Shown here: positions 40,346 through 48,670 of the stretch, piece by piece | How positions within the stretch are numbered: the stretch's first letter is position 1 | Layout of the letters: each line of letters begins with the position of its first letter | From: Paenibacillaceae bacterium | Lineage (GTDB): Bacteria; Bacillota; Bacilli; Paenibacillales; CANHGK01 | Assembly (NCBI GenBank): GCA_947460235.1 | Contig: CANHGK010000001.1 | Span: 124,001 to 188,000 of the forward strand | DNA: 64,000 bases | Direction of reading: 5' to 3' | Translations under genes and position numbers: made by a program | Notes under the pieces: model-generated | What the model was told of the DNA's origin: nothing | The model's database searches: none | Seen by the model: the letters and a program-made list of their open reading frames with translations, nothing else

Positions 40346-41258
40346 TTTGACCACCCCTTGTCATTTCTAGGAATTTATCTTCCAGGGAAGTTGCGATTTT
40401 CTTAATTCCATATAGTTTTACCCCACCGCGTACCAATCGTTCGGTCACATCGGCAATACCGTCACGATTCAGTACAATTTCTAGTCCATCATCGATCAAA
40501 TTAAATGCAATTGCAGGCTCAGCGCTCAATAGCATGCTTGCAACTTCCTTATCTCCAACCTCGAATAGGACTTTGAACGAATCCCCAGTATCCGTAAATT
40601 CTTTCATCGATTTTACATCAACAAGTTTCCCATTTTGAATAATTCCGACACGATCACACATCAATTCCATTTCAGAGAGCAAATGACTTGAAACCAATAC
40701 CGAAATATTTTCTTCACGTGTCAATTTGCGCAGATAATCACGCAATTCGCGAATGCCCGCAGGATCGAGGCCATTCGTCGGTTCATCCAAAATAAGCAAT
40801 TGTGGTTTGCGAAGTAATGCCTGTGCCAATCCAAGGCGTTGACGCATTCCGAGTGAATACGTGCTCACGCGATCGTGAATCCGATTTTCCATTGCCACCA
40901 ATTTGATTACTTCTTGAATCCGTTCTTTCGATATGCCTGGAACCATTCGCGCAAAATGTGTTAAATTCTGAAAACCCGTCAAGTACTTATACATTTCTGG
41001 ATTTTCAACAATCGCACCCACTTTGATAATCGCCTGCTCAAAATGTCTCGAAATGCTTTTCCCGTCGATCAAAATATCCCCTTCGGTCATGCGCATCAAA
41101 CCAACCATCATCCGAATCGTCGTCGTTTTCCCGGCACCATTTGGCCCTAAAAATCCAAAAATCTCTCCCCGAGGCACTTCAAAATTGAGCCGATCAATAA
41201 TCTTTTTGCCGCCAATGATTTTTGTCACATTCTTCAATTGCAAAATCGGTGTTGACAT
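40338..41258 (-). CDS. ABC transporter ATP-binding protein (BcrA-like)
   Basis: About 306 residues. Walker A GPNGAGKTT, signature SLGMRQRLGLAQ, Walker B LLILDEP and the SSHLLSEM switch His are intact. Similar to BcrA/BceA-type exporters used for antimicrobial peptide resistance. ATG 41258 has GGAG nine bases upstream. Third gene of the kinase-regulator-ATPase-permease operon. Confidence 0.9.
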   Translation of the reverse strand: MSTPILQLKNVTKIIGGKKIIDRLNFEVPRGEIFGFLGPNGAGKTTTIRMMVGLMRMTEGDILIDGKSISRHFEQAIIKVGAIVENPEMYKYLTGFQNLTHFARMVPGISKERIQEVIKLVAMENRIHDRVSTYSLGMRQRLGLAQALLRKPQLLILDEPTNGLDPAGIRELRDYLRKLTREENISVLVSSHLLSEMELMCDRVGIIQNGKLVDVKSMKEFTDTGDSFKVLFEVGDKEVASMLLSAEPAIAFNLIDDGLEIVLNRDGIADVTERLVRGGVKLYGIKKIATSLEDKFLEMTRGGQIV

Positions 41259-41340
41259 CCCCAATCACTCCTTGTGTTTTCGAATGTATTCAGAAATTCT
41301 CGTAAAACCAAATAACTCATCTTCCCAATTACCTCAACAT

Positions 41341-42036
41341 TTATCCGCGCAACCTGTATCCAACGCCCCATACGGTCTCGAGCAAGGTAGGTTTCGATGG
41401 GTTTTCCTCGATTTTTTCACGAAGTCGGCGTACATGAACCGTCACCGTCGCCACATCTCCGCTCGAATCCATTCCCCAAACACGTTCAAATAAATGTTCT
41501 TTCGTAAACACCTTATTTGGATGTGTCATAAATAGCGCTAACAAATCAAATTCTTTTAAGCTTAATGCAATGTCAATTTCATCGATAAATACGCGCCGTG
41601 ATTCTCGCTCAAGTGACACCCCGCGCACATGAATCCAATCGCCATTCGACGCCGCCGTTTTGCCAGTCAATCGTTCGTGCCTTGAAATGTGTGCCTTCAC
41701 GCGTGCGACAAGTTCACCTGGACTAAAAGGTTTCGTGATATAGTCATCCGCGCCGTATCCAAGCCCTTTGATTTTATCCATCTCATCTGTTTTGGCAGAC
41801 ACCATGATAATTGGGATGTTCTGTTTCTCACGAATTCGCTGACAAATGGCGAACCCATCGGTTTGTCCAGGCAACATCACATCTAAGACGACTGCGTCAT
41901 ACACACACTCTTTTATTTTCGCAAATGCATCGGTTGCGTTTTGCACCCAATCAACGAGATATCCACCATAATTCAGATATACCTGCTCCAACTCTGCGAT
42001 ACTCGCATCATCTTCGACAATCAGAATTCGCGCCAT
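41341..42036 (-). CDS. OmpR-family response regulator
   Basis: 231 residues. The receiver domain has the phosphorylated Asp52 in VVLDVMLPG and Lys in VSAKTDE; the C-terminal winged helix has TVTVHVRRLREKIEENP. The ATG follows the kinase stop directly. It probably controls its own operon, including the ABC transporter (inference from linkage). Confidence 0.93.
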   Translation of the reverse strand: MARILIVEDDASIAELEQVYLNYGGYLVDWVQNATDAFAKIKECVYDAVVLDVMLPGQTDGFAICQRIREKQNIPIIMVSAKTDEMDKIKGLGYGADDYITKPFSPGELVARVKAHISRHERLTGKTAASNGDWIHVRGVSLERESRRVFIDEIDIALSLKEFDLLALFMTHPNKVFTKEHLFERVWGMDSSGDVATVTVHVRRLREKIEENPSKPTLLETVWGVGYRLRG

Positions 42037-43539
42037 TTACACGTGCCCCCCTTCCATCCCTTGCTCATTCCAAATCGGGAGTCCGAGTGAAATTAGCGTC
42101 CCTCCGTTTGGAGACGATTTCGCTTCGATCACCCCGCCATGCGCAAGTGCAATTTGTCTTGCGATCGCAAGTCCAAGCCCAGCACCGCCATCACTGCGCG
42201 ACGAATCCCCTCGGGTAAAACGTTCAAACACATTCGGCAATAACTCTGGAGGAATACCCGAACCATTATCTTCAACATGAATAAAGGCAAGTTTCGATTC
42301 CCCCAACAAACGAATCACAATTTCACCTTCTGCACGCTTCATATATTTCACTGCATTATCAAGCACATTCATCACGACGCGCTGCAATTCCGCACGGTCC
42401 GCTCGTACTAAGATGATCGGACGCACATGTTCCGTTCGTTCAAAAAACAACCGAATCCCTTTACTTTGAAAATCATCGGCCATTTCATCTACGCAGTCTT
42501 TCAAAAATCCAACCAAATCAACCGCTTCAAACGAAAATTGTTTGCGCCCCAAGTCCAACAAGGACAACTCAAACAATTCTTGAATCAGGTGCTGCACGTG
42601 ATGTGTTTTGTTCACGATATTTTGAGCGTATCTCCGATCCATTTCCTCGTTCTGCGTCAATCCGTCGACCATCGCTTCTGCGTATCCTCGAATGGCCGTT
42701 ACCGGCGTTCGCAAATCATGTGAAATATTCGCAAGCAATTCTTTGCGATTGTTTTCATAATGTTGTTGTACATCGGCCGCATCTTTCAGTTGACTTCGCA
42801 TTTGATTAAATGAATTCGCAAGAATTCCGATTTCATCCGTTCGCTTCAACCCAAATTCAAATGCCAAATCTCCCGCTCGAATTCGTTCGGTCGCATTCGT
42901 CAACTCACGAAGTGGTTTTACCACGGAGTGCGATACCCACCACGTTAACAAGCCCATCGTCATCAAAAAAACGGCGATCAATCCAAACATAAACCACCGA
43001 AACGATTCCCTTACAAACCGCCCGAATATCCCAATATCCGACACAATCCACACGCGCCCACCAGATTGATCCATATAATGAACATCCCACGTTTTCAAAA
43101 TAAGTCCACGTGTGTGAGGCAACGCATCTTCATTAGCCTCATCGTTCGTCCCTAAATTTTGCTCCGCGTCGAATTGTTTCGCTAAATCCAATGCATTAAT
43201 TCGTGATAACGAAGGCGATTGATGAACCAGGCGATTTCCCTGCCATACGATGACCCCAACATTCCAATCCGCTACAGACATTTCCCATTCCTTCATATTC
43301 TGAGCGCGAAGCAAATCATTTGGATGTTTGTTGATCATTTCATCTATCGTCGCATACGCACGAACTTGCTCATCCCAAAGTGCTACGAGAGGATTTGGCG
43401 CTTTGGTAATGGCTTCATCAAAAATCGGCAACCGTCCAATAAGGGCGATCATGATTCCGATCAAACCCGCCAAGCCAATGATTAGCGGAACCAAAAACAT
43501 CACCGCATACGAAATCGCCATGCGCCATTTCATACTCAT
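42037..43539 (-). CDS. Two-component sensor histidine kinase
   Basis: About 500 residues. Two membrane segments flank an extracytoplasmic domain (about 30-165), then HAMP (SHSVVKPLRELTNA), H-box LLANISHDLRTP, N-box VLDNAVKYM, and G boxes DNGSGIPPE and GAGLGLAI. Start ATG 43539 has GGAGG eight bases upstream. First gene of its operon and divergent from clpP; it phosphorylates the adjoining regulator. The signal is unknown. Confidence 0.93.
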   Translation of the reverse strand: MSMKWRMAISYAVMFLVPLIIGLAGLIGIMIALIGRLPIFDEAITKAPNPLVALWDEQVRAYATIDEMINKHPNDLLRAQNMKEWEMSVADWNVGVIVWQGNRLVHQSPSLSRINALDLAKQFDAEQNLGTNDEANEDALPHTRGLILKTWDVHYMDQSGGRVWIVSDIGIFGRFVRESFRWFMFGLIAVFLMTMGLLTWWVSHSVVKPLRELTNATERIRAGDLAFEFGLKRTDEIGILANSFNQMRSQLKDAADVQQHYENNRKELLANISHDLRTPVTAIRGYAEAMVDGLTQNEEMDRRYAQNIVNKTHHVQHLIQELFELSLLDLGRKQFSFEAVDLVGFLKDCVDEMADDFQSKGIRLFFERTEHVRPIILVRADRAELQRVVMNVLDNAVKYMKRAEGEIVIRLLGESKLAFIHVEDNGSGIPPELLPNVFERFTRGDSSRSDGGAGLGLAIARQIALAHGGVIEAKSSPNGGTLISLGLPIWNEQGMEGGHV

Positions 43540-43645
43540 TTTGGCATCCTCCATTCCGGTTCAAATCGATTCTTATCGTATCATAGTCTAAAAAAATTAC
43601 AGCAAGCATATACATTTATTAAATTTTTCTAAACAGATTTCCGTC

Positions 43646-43675
43646 TTGCAATGTTATCCCAGAATGCGCTATACT
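43646..43675 (+). promoter_or_regulatory. Sigma-A promoter of clpP
   Basis: TTGCAA (43646-43651) and TATACT (43670-43675) are 18 bases apart, upstream of the CtsR box. Confidence 0.7.
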
Positions 43676-43682
43676 TCTTATA

Positions 43683-43699
43683 GGTCAAAGATAGTCAAA
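43683..43699 (+). promoter_or_regulatory. CtsR operator upstream of clpP
   Basis: GGTCAAAGATAGTCAAA is a full match to the CtsR heptad repeat (A/GGTCAAA-NAN-A/GGTCAAA). It starts eight bases after the -10 and lies before the ribosome binding site, so CtsR would repress clpP until heat or stress. Confidence 0.95.
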
Positions 43700-43725
43700 C
43701 AATCGCTCGAGCAGGAGGAATTGGC

Positions 43726-44310
43726 ATGAGTTATGTACCTATGGTCATCGAAACAACGAATCGCGGTGAACGCGCTTATGATTTGTATTCCCGTTTGTTG
43801 AAGGACCGCATTATTTTCCTTGGCTCCCCGATCAACGATATGGTAGCGAATTCAATAATCGCTCAATTGTTGTTCTTAGCTGCGGAAGATTCAGACAAAG
43901 ATATTTCCATTTATATTAACAGTCCTGGCGGTTCGATCACGTCTGGCATGGCGATTTATGACACGATGCAATACATCAAACCAGATGTTAGCACGATCTG
44001 CGTTGGGATGGCTGCATCGATGGGCGCTTTCTTACTTGCAGCTGGCGCAAAAGGCAAACGCTTCGCGTTGCCGAACAGTGAAGTAATGATTCACCAACCG
44101 CTCGGCGGAGCCGAAGGTCAAGCGAGCGATATTCAGATTCGCGCCAACCGCATTTTGCGCATGCGTGATTCATTGAACGGCATTTTGGCAGAACGCACAG
44201 GGCAACCAATTGAGCGTATCGAGAAGGATACTGATCGAGATAACTTTATGACTGCAGCCGACGCCAAAACCTATGGTTTGATTGACCAAGTCATTGAACG
44301 CGTGAAATAA
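43726..44310 (+). CDS. clpP: ATP-dependent Clp protease proteolytic subunit
   Basis: 194 residues. The Ser-His-Asp triad is visible: Ser in GMAASMGAF, His in VMIHQPLGG, Asp in DRDNFM. ClpP forms the double-ring chamber that degrades proteins passed on by ClpC or ClpX. ATG has GGAGGA upstream. Under a sigma-A promoter and a CtsR box. Confidence 0.98.
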   Translation: MSYVPMVIETTNRGERAYDLYSRLLKDRIIFLGSPINDMVANSIIAQLLFLAAEDSDKDISIYINSPGGSITSGMAIYDTMQYIKPDVSTICVGMAASMGAFLLAAGAKGKRFALPNSEVMIHQPLGGAEGQASDIQIRANRILRMRDSLNGILAERTGQPIERIEKDTDRDNFMTAADAKTYGLIDQVIERVK

Positions 44311-44323
44311 TTGTTATTTATAT

Positions 44324-44368
44324 AAAAAGAGTTTCTTCCCGCTATTTGTCGGAAAGAAACTCTTTTTA
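44324..44368. terminator. Bidirectional terminator between clpP and agrB
   Basis: AAAAAGAGTTTCTTCC pairs with GGAAAGAAACTCTTTTT. It serves both clpP (+) and the agr-like operon (-). Confidence 0.88.
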
Positions 44369-44992
44369 TTTGATTTTTTCTTTTTCAACCCACAAAATGA
44401 ACCTACGTACGAACGAAAGATTGAACCCATACGCAATCCACGCACCAATTACAGCCGCACTTAGAAAAGCTGCACATTGGGATTCATTCACATGTAACAA
44501 TCCTATTGCGACCCATGTGAAGAGCGTAATCATGAGCCACCCGTAAGATAACCCCTTACTCATCTCAATACGTCTCGATGTATACTTTCTTTTCCCCCAC
44601 CGAATTGGAACATGAAAAAATGTGATCCAACACCCCATTATACCCACAGACAGCATTACCAAGATTCCAATTACACCAAAGCGCTCCACCGGGATGAGTA
44701 TTCTTGTGATTCCCAATCCGAGAAGCATTGTTCCCGTCGACCACACCACACAACGCACAAAAGTCTGTGCGTGAACGCCTCCGGTTATTGCCCGCGTGAT
44801 CGCATAACCAAGCATAACACCACCAAGTACTGACAATGCATTGAAGATCAATGCCAGCCCCAACCAGATCGCACCTTTAATGCATGATTGAAGAAAAATA
44901 TGCAGCCCAAATTGTAACACATCCACATGAAATTGCTTGTCAGCCTTTTCTGCAATATACTTTGCGCCACGATTTGACCACTCAGCCAGCAT
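44366..44992 (-). CDS. AgrB-like autoinducer processing membrane protease
   Basis: About 208 residues, an AgrB-family integral membrane cysteine endopeptidase that trims AgrD and closes the peptide ring. The catalytic pair is present: His74 in GGVHAQ and Cys81 in FVRC, spaced seven residues as in staphylococcal AgrB (His77, Cys84). Around five to six membrane segments. The start is set at ATG 44992, inside the last codons of the upstream kinase gene (coupling); 45010 is the alternative. Last gene of the agr-like operon; the only AgrB here, so it should act on the intact agrD product. Confidence 0.85.
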   Translation of the reverse strand: MLAEWSNRGAKYIAEKADKQFHVDVLQFGLHIFLQSCIKGAIWLGLALIFNALSVLGGVMLGYAITRAITGGVHAQTFVRCVVWSTGTMLLGLGITRILIPVERFGVIGILVMLSVGIMGCWITFFHVPIRWGKRKYTSRRIEMSKGLSYGWLMITLFTWVAIGLLHVNESQCAAFLSAAVIGAWIAYGFNLSFVRRFILWVEKEKIK

Positions 44993-46418
44993 ATTGCAGC
45001 TCGCCTTCATCCACCTGATTGGTTTGATTTGAGATCGGATTTGTCACCGGTAAATCAAAAATAAACTCCGTACCATTTTCGAGATTACTTGTCACATGAA
45101 GTTCTCCGCCGATCCGACTAAGAATTTGCGTGACAGAAGCCAATCCGACACCTTGATTACCAGACTTCGTTGTAAATCCTAGATTCAAAATTTGTTCCAT
45201 TCGATCCTGTGGAATCGGAGCAGCGTTATTCCCAATTACTAATTTAACTCTCCCTGCGTCTAATTTATTCGTACGCATCCAAATACGCTTTTCAACAACC
45301 CGATCCGATTCCTCGTTTTGATCAAAGGCCTCAATTGCATTGTTGATGATATTACCGATGATTACGCTCATTTCTGTGACCTTCCATGCGACTCCATTCA
45401 AATTGTCGACCAGTTGAAGATCCATTAAAATGTTTTTCTTGTCGGCCTCTGTAATCTTTACAAGGAGCAATGCACTTAAAAACGGATTACCCTTAACAAC
45501 TACGGCGTTCAATTGTTTAATTTCCATACTTACTTGACCGATGTATTCCATTGCTTGATTACCACGATTACTCTGAATTAAACCTTGTACCACCTGTACA
45601 TGATTCACGAAATCATGACGTTCCGCACGAAGTTGTGTGAATAAATATTCAATACTTTTCGATTGTTGAATCATTAAGTTCAATTGTTCATCTTTATATT
45701 CGAGCATTTCCTGCTTAAAAAGCATATTTTGCTTAGACTCCATTTGTTTTTGAATGCTAAATACTAACGCATAAATACTTATTGCCACAACAAAATAGAG
45801 AATAAAATCCATCATTTCTTTTGCACCAAAGCGGAACAATTCAAGTAAACAATATATACCCGTTGTCCAAACAAATATCATGAGCACATTGACTAAGCGT
45901 GTAAATCTGATGGAGACTTGATCGAGTTGCGCGTGAAACGTTGTTGCATTCGCTGGATTTTTATAAAAAGTGATCTTCCATCGATCAAGAACCCAAAAGA
46001 TCAACAGTTTTGAAACATACAAAAATGCAATTCCTGTCAAAAAAACATCCTTACGCATCCCGAGTTCTTGAATATCCATTCCTTTTACAAACACAAAATA
46101 CATTGCAACAATTATTTCTAATAATACTTCAAAAACCTTTAAAAACATTACACCTGCGAGCGCACGCCAAAATTTATCCGAGATGAGAATCCATGAAAGT
46201 AAAATCATACAAACAATTTGAATATATGTACGATTCTCGTTAAGCGGAAAATATGTACTTCCGATCGCATCAAAAATTGAAATCGCTAAGACCTGAAAAC
46301 CAAACGTGTATTTCTTTACCTTTGGACTCACATTCAATACCTTATAAATAATTAAATATCCTAAAATATTATCAATGAGCGCAGTTAATAAATATTCAGG
46401 CAAACTTAACAATGGCAT
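44982..46418 (-). CDS. AgrC-like GHKL sensor histidine kinase (kinase 2)
   Basis: About 478 residues. The N-terminal half has six or so membrane helices; the C-terminal half carries the phospho-acceptor segment RAERHDFVNHVQV, N-box GNIINNAIEAF, and a G-box GNQGVGLASV, of the HPK10/AgrC type. A coiled linker lies between. ATG 46418 has GGGAGG seven bases upstream. Downstream of agrD and overlapping agrB. It is paralogous to kinase 1, nearly the same in the catalytic half but different in the membrane half, as expected if the peptide ligands differ. No AgrA-type regulator is adjacent. Confidence 0.88.
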   Translation of the reverse strand: MPLLSLPEYLLTALIDNILGYLIIYKVLNVSPKVKKYTFGFQVLAISIFDAIGSTYFPLNENRTYIQIVCMILLSWILISDKFWRALAGVMFLKVFEVLLEIIVAMYFVFVKGMDIQELGMRKDVFLTGIAFLYVSKLLIFWVLDRWKITFYKNPANATTFHAQLDQVSIRFTRLVNVLMIFVWTTGIYCLLELFRFGAKEMMDFILYFVVAISIYALVFSIQKQMESKQNMLFKQEMLEYKDEQLNLMIQQSKSIEYLFTQLRAERHDFVNHVQVVQGLIQSNRGNQAMEYIGQVSMEIKQLNAVVVKGNPFLSALLLVKITEADKKNILMDLQLVDNLNGVAWKVTEMSVIIGNIINNAIEAFDQNEESDRVVEKRIWMRTNKLDAGRVKLVIGNNAAPIPQDRMEQILNLGFTTKSGNQGVGLASVTQILSRIGGELHVTSNLENGTEFIFDLPVTNPISNQTNQVDEGELQYAG

Positions 46419-46486
46419 ACATATGCCTCCCTCAATTGGATTGGGCACACCAAACGAGTGTTATGATGTGCCCGAAGAACGTTTAC

Positions 46487-46615
46487 TTATTCTGAATCCT
46501 TAACTAACACATCTGGAATCTCTGGTTCATGCAACCAAAATGATGTATTAATCCCAACACCAGACACCGCTAGTAAAGATAAGGCATTCCCCACAAACGT
46601 CATTACCTTTTTCAT
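46487..46615 (-). CDS. AgrD-like cyclic autoinducer pro-peptide
   Basis: 42 residues. An N-terminal amphipathic helix (MKKVMTFVGNALSLLAVSGV), a core INTSFWLH, and the conserved acidic C-terminal recognition tail EPEIPDVLVKDSE, parallel to EVEVPKEL in staphylococcal AgrD. The expected ring runs from Ser25 to His29, with AgrB cutting before Glu30; a serine would give a lactone, not a thiolactone. ATG 46615 has GGGTG five bases upstream; a longer frame from 46696 lacks homology. It lies between kinase 1 and kinase 2. Confidence 0.8.
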   Translation of the reverse strand: MKKVMTFVGNALSLLAVSGVGINTSFWLHEPEIPDVLVKDSE

Positions 46616-46708
46616 GTAATCACCCACACCCTTATCACGATTGGCAATTCGTGGAGGTTCATTGCTCAAGTGATTCATTCGAGATTTATTTGCCATTTTC
46701 CTTTGCCC

Positions 46709-48136
46709 TTATCCAGCATGATCTGCATCCCGTGCACGTAACGCTCCAGAACTAACTTGTCCCACGCTACTGTGCGTCGGCAATACAAACCTGAAGTTCG
46801 TACCCTCTTGATCAGAACTCGTGATGTCCATCGTTGCACCGATTCGATCGATAATCTGTTTGATCGATGCCAACCCTACGCCTTGGTGCCCCACTTTTGT
46901 TGAAAATCCATCATTCAAAATTTGTTGTAACACCTCATGCTGAATGGGCGCTGCATTATTGCCAATGACCAACTCGATTCGGTCATGATCAAGCAGTTTA
47001 CTCGAAATCCAAATGGTACTTTGATTTGTTTTTCCAATACCTCGTTTTTCTGCATTGAACGCTTCGATGGCGTTGTTGATCACATTCCCGATAACGACAC
47101 TCAGCTCTAACGGCTTCCAATTCACGCTTTGTAAATTATTACCTAATTTGACGTCAACATGAATTCCTTTTCGGTCAGACTCCGCAATTTTGACCAATAA
47201 AAGTGCACTTAAGAATGGATTTTCTTTAACAACAATGAAATTCAACTGTCTAACTTCAGCACTGATTTGCATCACAAATTCGATCGCCCGATCAAATAAC
47301 TTGCTTTGAATTAACCCTTGCAGCACTTGCACATGATTCACAAAATCATGACGTTCCGCACGAAGTTGTGTAAATAATTGTTCTACATTGCGCGATTGTT
47401 CAATCATGATGTCTAACTGTTCTTGTTTTTGTTTCACCAACTCGGCCTGAAGCATCATTTGATACTTTGTTTCCGAATTTTTATAGATCGTAAAGACAAG
47501 TACGATTGAAACGACTTCAACAATCATCAAAGCGAGTAATGCGAGGTGGTTTTTAGATAATGCCTCTTCATATTGAAGTATCATAAATATTCCAATCACA
47601 TTGACAACAACAAACAGTACGATAATCATTCTTAAATTTGATTTATACCTTGATTTCGATTGTTCATTGTCAATCAATCGTTTATTTAGCACAATATTCT
47701 TCGACTTGCACACATAGAAGATCAATAACATGACAATGATCATTAATGCACCAAAACTAGCAAATATGATCGGATTACCTACTACATCATCTTGTGTATA
47801 TCCGAAGAAGTACACGAGTGTTAAAAAACCAAAGATTTCTCCAATCATTTCCGTCAACTTCACAATGATCACTCCAAGTAGTGCAAACCATCTGACCGTT
47901 GGAAAAATGAAATATACCAAGGTCATTTGAACCGCAGGCCAAAGTATAACAGTAATTCCGTTCTCAGGTAAAAATGTAACTCCAATGAGATCACATGCCA
48001 TCATTGTTATCACTTGCAACCAGAATGCAACCTTATTCTTTGCATATGTTAACCCGAGTAGTTGAAATAATATCAAGAAAGCAATGAATTCATCGATAAT
48101 AATGATACTACTTTTGACTAACGTTAAGGTAATCAT
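46709..48136 (-). CDS. AgrC-like GHKL sensor histidine kinase (kinase 1)
   Basis: 475 residues, six or so membrane helices in the first 210 residues, coiled linker, then RAERHDFVNHVQVLQG (phospho-acceptor His), GNVINNAIEAF (N-box), and GHQGVGLASI (G-box). ATG has GGAGG seven bases upstream. It follows the decayed agrD and precedes the intact one, so it is the first intact gene of the operon. With kinase 2 it forms a pair that shares the catalytic half but not the sensor half. The peptide it senses is not certain. Confidence 0.88.
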   Translation of the reverse strand: MITLTLVKSSIIIIDEFIAFLILFQLLGLTYAKNKVAFWLQVITMMACDLIGVTFLPENGITVILWPAVQMTLVYFIFPTVRWFALLGVIIVKLTEMIGEIFGFLTLVYFFGYTQDDVVGNPIIFASFGALMIIVMLLIFYVCKSKNIVLNKRLIDNEQSKSRYKSNLRMIIVLFVVVNVIGIFMILQYEEALSKNHLALLALMIVEVVSIVLVFTIYKNSETKYQMMLQAELVKQKQEQLDIMIEQSRNVEQLFTQLRAERHDFVNHVQVLQGLIQSKLFDRAIEFVMQISAEVRQLNFIVVKENPFLSALLLVKIAESDRKGIHVDVKLGNNLQSVNWKPLELSVVIGNVINNAIEAFNAEKRGIGKTNQSTIWISSKLLDHDRIELVIGNNAAPIQHEVLQQILNDGFSTKVGHQGVGLASIKQIIDRIGATMDITSSDQEGTNFRFVLPTHSSVGQVSSGALRARDADHAG

Positions 48137-48200
48137 TCAAATTCCTCCAATTATGTATGGACCCTTTCTTGGTTGCGAGACCAAGCGAAGATCCGATTCA

Positions 48201-48300
48201 TTATTTTTCTTTTAATAACGCATCTGGAATTTCCGGTTCAACCGAAATAACCGAGTGTTCGGCTTACACGTAACAATGATAGAAAATACACCTTTTACAA
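48201..48300 (-). pseudogene. Decayed agrD-like gene upstream of kinase 1
   Basis: The minus strand ends with the AgrD recognition tail EPEIPDALLKEK and TAA, matching EPEIPDVLVKDSE in the intact agrD. Upstream, another frame reads KVYFLSLLRVS, matching KVMTFVGNALSLLAVS. The two halves are out of frame, the second codon AAA appears as TAA, and the start ATG as TTG. In the tail frame the residues before it read HSVISV, again with Ser five residues before the cut. So an agrD once stood here and was broken by substitutions and deletions. Confidence 0.6.
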
Positions 48301-48321
48301 TGACAAGTTATCCCAACTATT

Positions 48322-48350
48322 ATAGTAAGGTTCCAACGCAAAACCTGCAA
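48322..48350 (-). promoter_or_regulatory. Candidate promoter of the agr-like operon
   Basis: On the minus strand TTGCAG and TACTAT are 17 bases apart, with TATAAT overlapping three bases further on. It lies just upstream of the decayed agrD and is the only promoter-like sequence seen for the operon. Confidence 0.4.
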
Positions 48351-48617
48351 TATAAAACTCCTTTAAAATAGCAAAAAAGCCGCTCTACAAGCGCTTTTGC
48401 GCACTTAAATCTCGCGCATCTTAATATAATTACCTTAATTGTATTTTATTGTTTTATGTTTGTTGGAAAGTATCAACCACACGCTTTACCTCATCAAAGT
48501 AAACGAAGTTCCTTCCCAGCTATTTTTTAGTACACGTTCCGTCTTCAGACGTCTACTGCCCGGGTGCGAACGAGTTTACTCGTTTAACGTATCTCCTGCA
48601 CTACCCGTGCAAATCGC

Positions 48618-48664
48618 AAAAAGACCTGCACACCCCAAGGTTACTTGGGGCGATGCAGGTCTTT
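48618..48664 (-). terminator. Terminator of the chemoreceptor gene
   Basis: AAAGACCTGCA pairs with TGCAGGTCTTT and an inner CCCCAAG/CTTGGGG stem extends it; on the minus strand Ts follow. Confidence 0.85.
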
Positions 48665-48670
48665 GAATGA

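Noticed and set aside
46616-46696. Longer 69-residue form of the AgrD peptide
   Set aside because: The extra 27 residues are hydrophilic and unlike AgrD leaders, and the internal ATG has a well-placed GGGTG.
48439-48666. Open frame of 75 codons upstream of the chemoreceptor terminator
   Set aside because: It runs through the terminator hairpin, with no ribosome binding site; only chance coding.
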